This document shows, one piece after another, positions 63,821 to 64,000 of a stretch of DNA of 64,000 nucleotides (its first letter is position 1; each line of letters starts with the position of its first letter). Below the pieces are notes generated by a model. That model ran no database searches, was not told the DNA's origin, and was given only the letters and a program-made list of their open reading frames with translations. The DNA is from Alloprevotella sp. Lung230 (GTDB lineage: Bacteria; Bacteroidota; Bacteroidia; Bacteroidales; Bacteroidaceae): contig NZ_JACSUD010000005.1 of NCBI RefSeq assembly GCF_014385435.1, positions 93,551-157,550 of the forward strand, read 5' to 3'. The position numbers and the translations under genes were made by a program.

Positions 63821-64000
63821 AGGGCGTAGTAGGGACAGGAGGTGCAGGTTCTGGGGTCGTCGGTGGGACGGAAGGGGCGTGAGGGGTCGAGCACTTCAAC
63901 GATGAGCAGGGTGAGGTGCTCGCGAAAATCATCGGCAATTCGAGCAAAGTCGGTGAGAGGCTCACCACCCAATTTGAGGTAGGGGGTGAAGGATGGGTTG
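63808..64000 (-). CDS. PD-(D/E)XK nuclease family protein, 3' end only (5' end outside window)
   Basis: The minus strand is open from the window edge to a TAA at 63808-63810, encoding about 63 residues of a C-terminus. It contains LTDFARIADDFREHLTLLIVEVLDP and ends DPRTCTSCPYYALCFQ. The CxxCPYxxLC tail is characteristic of RecB/AddB-type nuclease C-termini with an Fe-S-like cysteine cluster. The catalytic part is outside the window. The gene overlaps the start of the B3/4 gene. Confidence 0.75.
   Translation of the reverse strand, partial: NPSFTPYLKLGGEPLTDFARIADDFREHLTLLIVEVLDPSRPFRPTDDPRTCTSCPYYALCFQ

Overview
The window looks like chromosomal DNA of a Bacteroidota bacterium, most likely order Bacteroidales (a Prevotella- or Porphyromonas-like relative is a guess). 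Three things support this. Genes are not preceded by Shine-Dalgarno sequences. About a dozen start regions carry the Bacteroidota promoter pair TTTG - 19/20 bp - TAnnTTTG. The gene content is typical: a complete Bat (aerotolerance) operon, PPi-dependent phosphofructokinase, an OmpP1/FadL-type protein, a Porin_10-like protein, RNase Y next to ZapA, and a Dna2-like helicase-nuclease. No rRNA, CRISPR array, prophage or conjugative module was seen.

Layout. 1-1.6 kb: a small secreted protein, an IS30 transposase broken by a visible 7-bp duplication, and tRNA-Pro(UGG). 1.7-5.2 kb (minus strand): RluA-type pseudouridine synthase, PLP aminotransferase and an FtsX/LolE-type permease. 5.4-8.4 kb: an aromatic/glycine-rich secreted protein and a FadL-type barrel. 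8.5-12.2 kb: a DUF721/DciA-like protein and a ~1100-aa nuclease-helicase. 12.8-21 kb: transketolase, RpiB, an HU-like protein, a 29-aa basic protein, RNase G, an unrecognised protein, a ZapB-like coiled coil, ZapA and RNase Y. 21.4-31.9 kb: an exopolysaccharide/capsule locus with two unrelated initiating phosphoglycosyltransferases at its two ends, an SLBB export protein, a Wzz-like protein, four glycosyltransferases and a Wzy-like polymerase; no flippase is present. 32-41.4 kb: fructose-bisphosphate aldolase, then a minus-strand glycosyltransferase and DnaE, then DapA with a putative porin. 41.6-50.2 kb: the moxR-DUF58-bat operon. 50.3-64 kb: PiT phosphate transporter, an FMN/Fe-S membrane protein, LrgAB, infC-rpmI-rplT, a TrmN6-like methyltransferase, pfp, GH25 lysozyme, thrS, a B3/4-domain protein and the 3' end of a PD-(D/E)XK nuclease.

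The most notable material is non-coding. (1) A ~196-bp element with ~22-bp terminal inverted repeats and TA at each flank occurs four times; it looks like a non-autonomous MITE, and one copy supplies the stop codon of transketolase. (2) An 84-bp block built of exactly four 21-bp palindromic units occurs in three intergenic regions; two copies also lie near a near-identical TCTCGCGAA terminator. (3) A 22-bp tandem repeat fills the gap between batC and batD. (4) Two mutually exclusive hairpins lie between the polysaccharide export gene and the chain-length gene. None of these is explained by the protein-coding annotation.

How the genes work together: transketolase, RpiB, aldolase and PPi-PFK cover central sugar-phosphate metabolism. 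The RNase G, RNase Y and translation genes (infC, rpmI, rplT, thrS, rluA, trmN6) form housekeeping RNA/translation islands. The Bat operon combines a MoxR ATPase, three VWA proteins and TPR proteins into a probable envelope chaperone or stress complex. The polysaccharide locus would make an undecaprenyl-linked repeat unit, polymerise it and export it, with the flippase encoded elsewhere.
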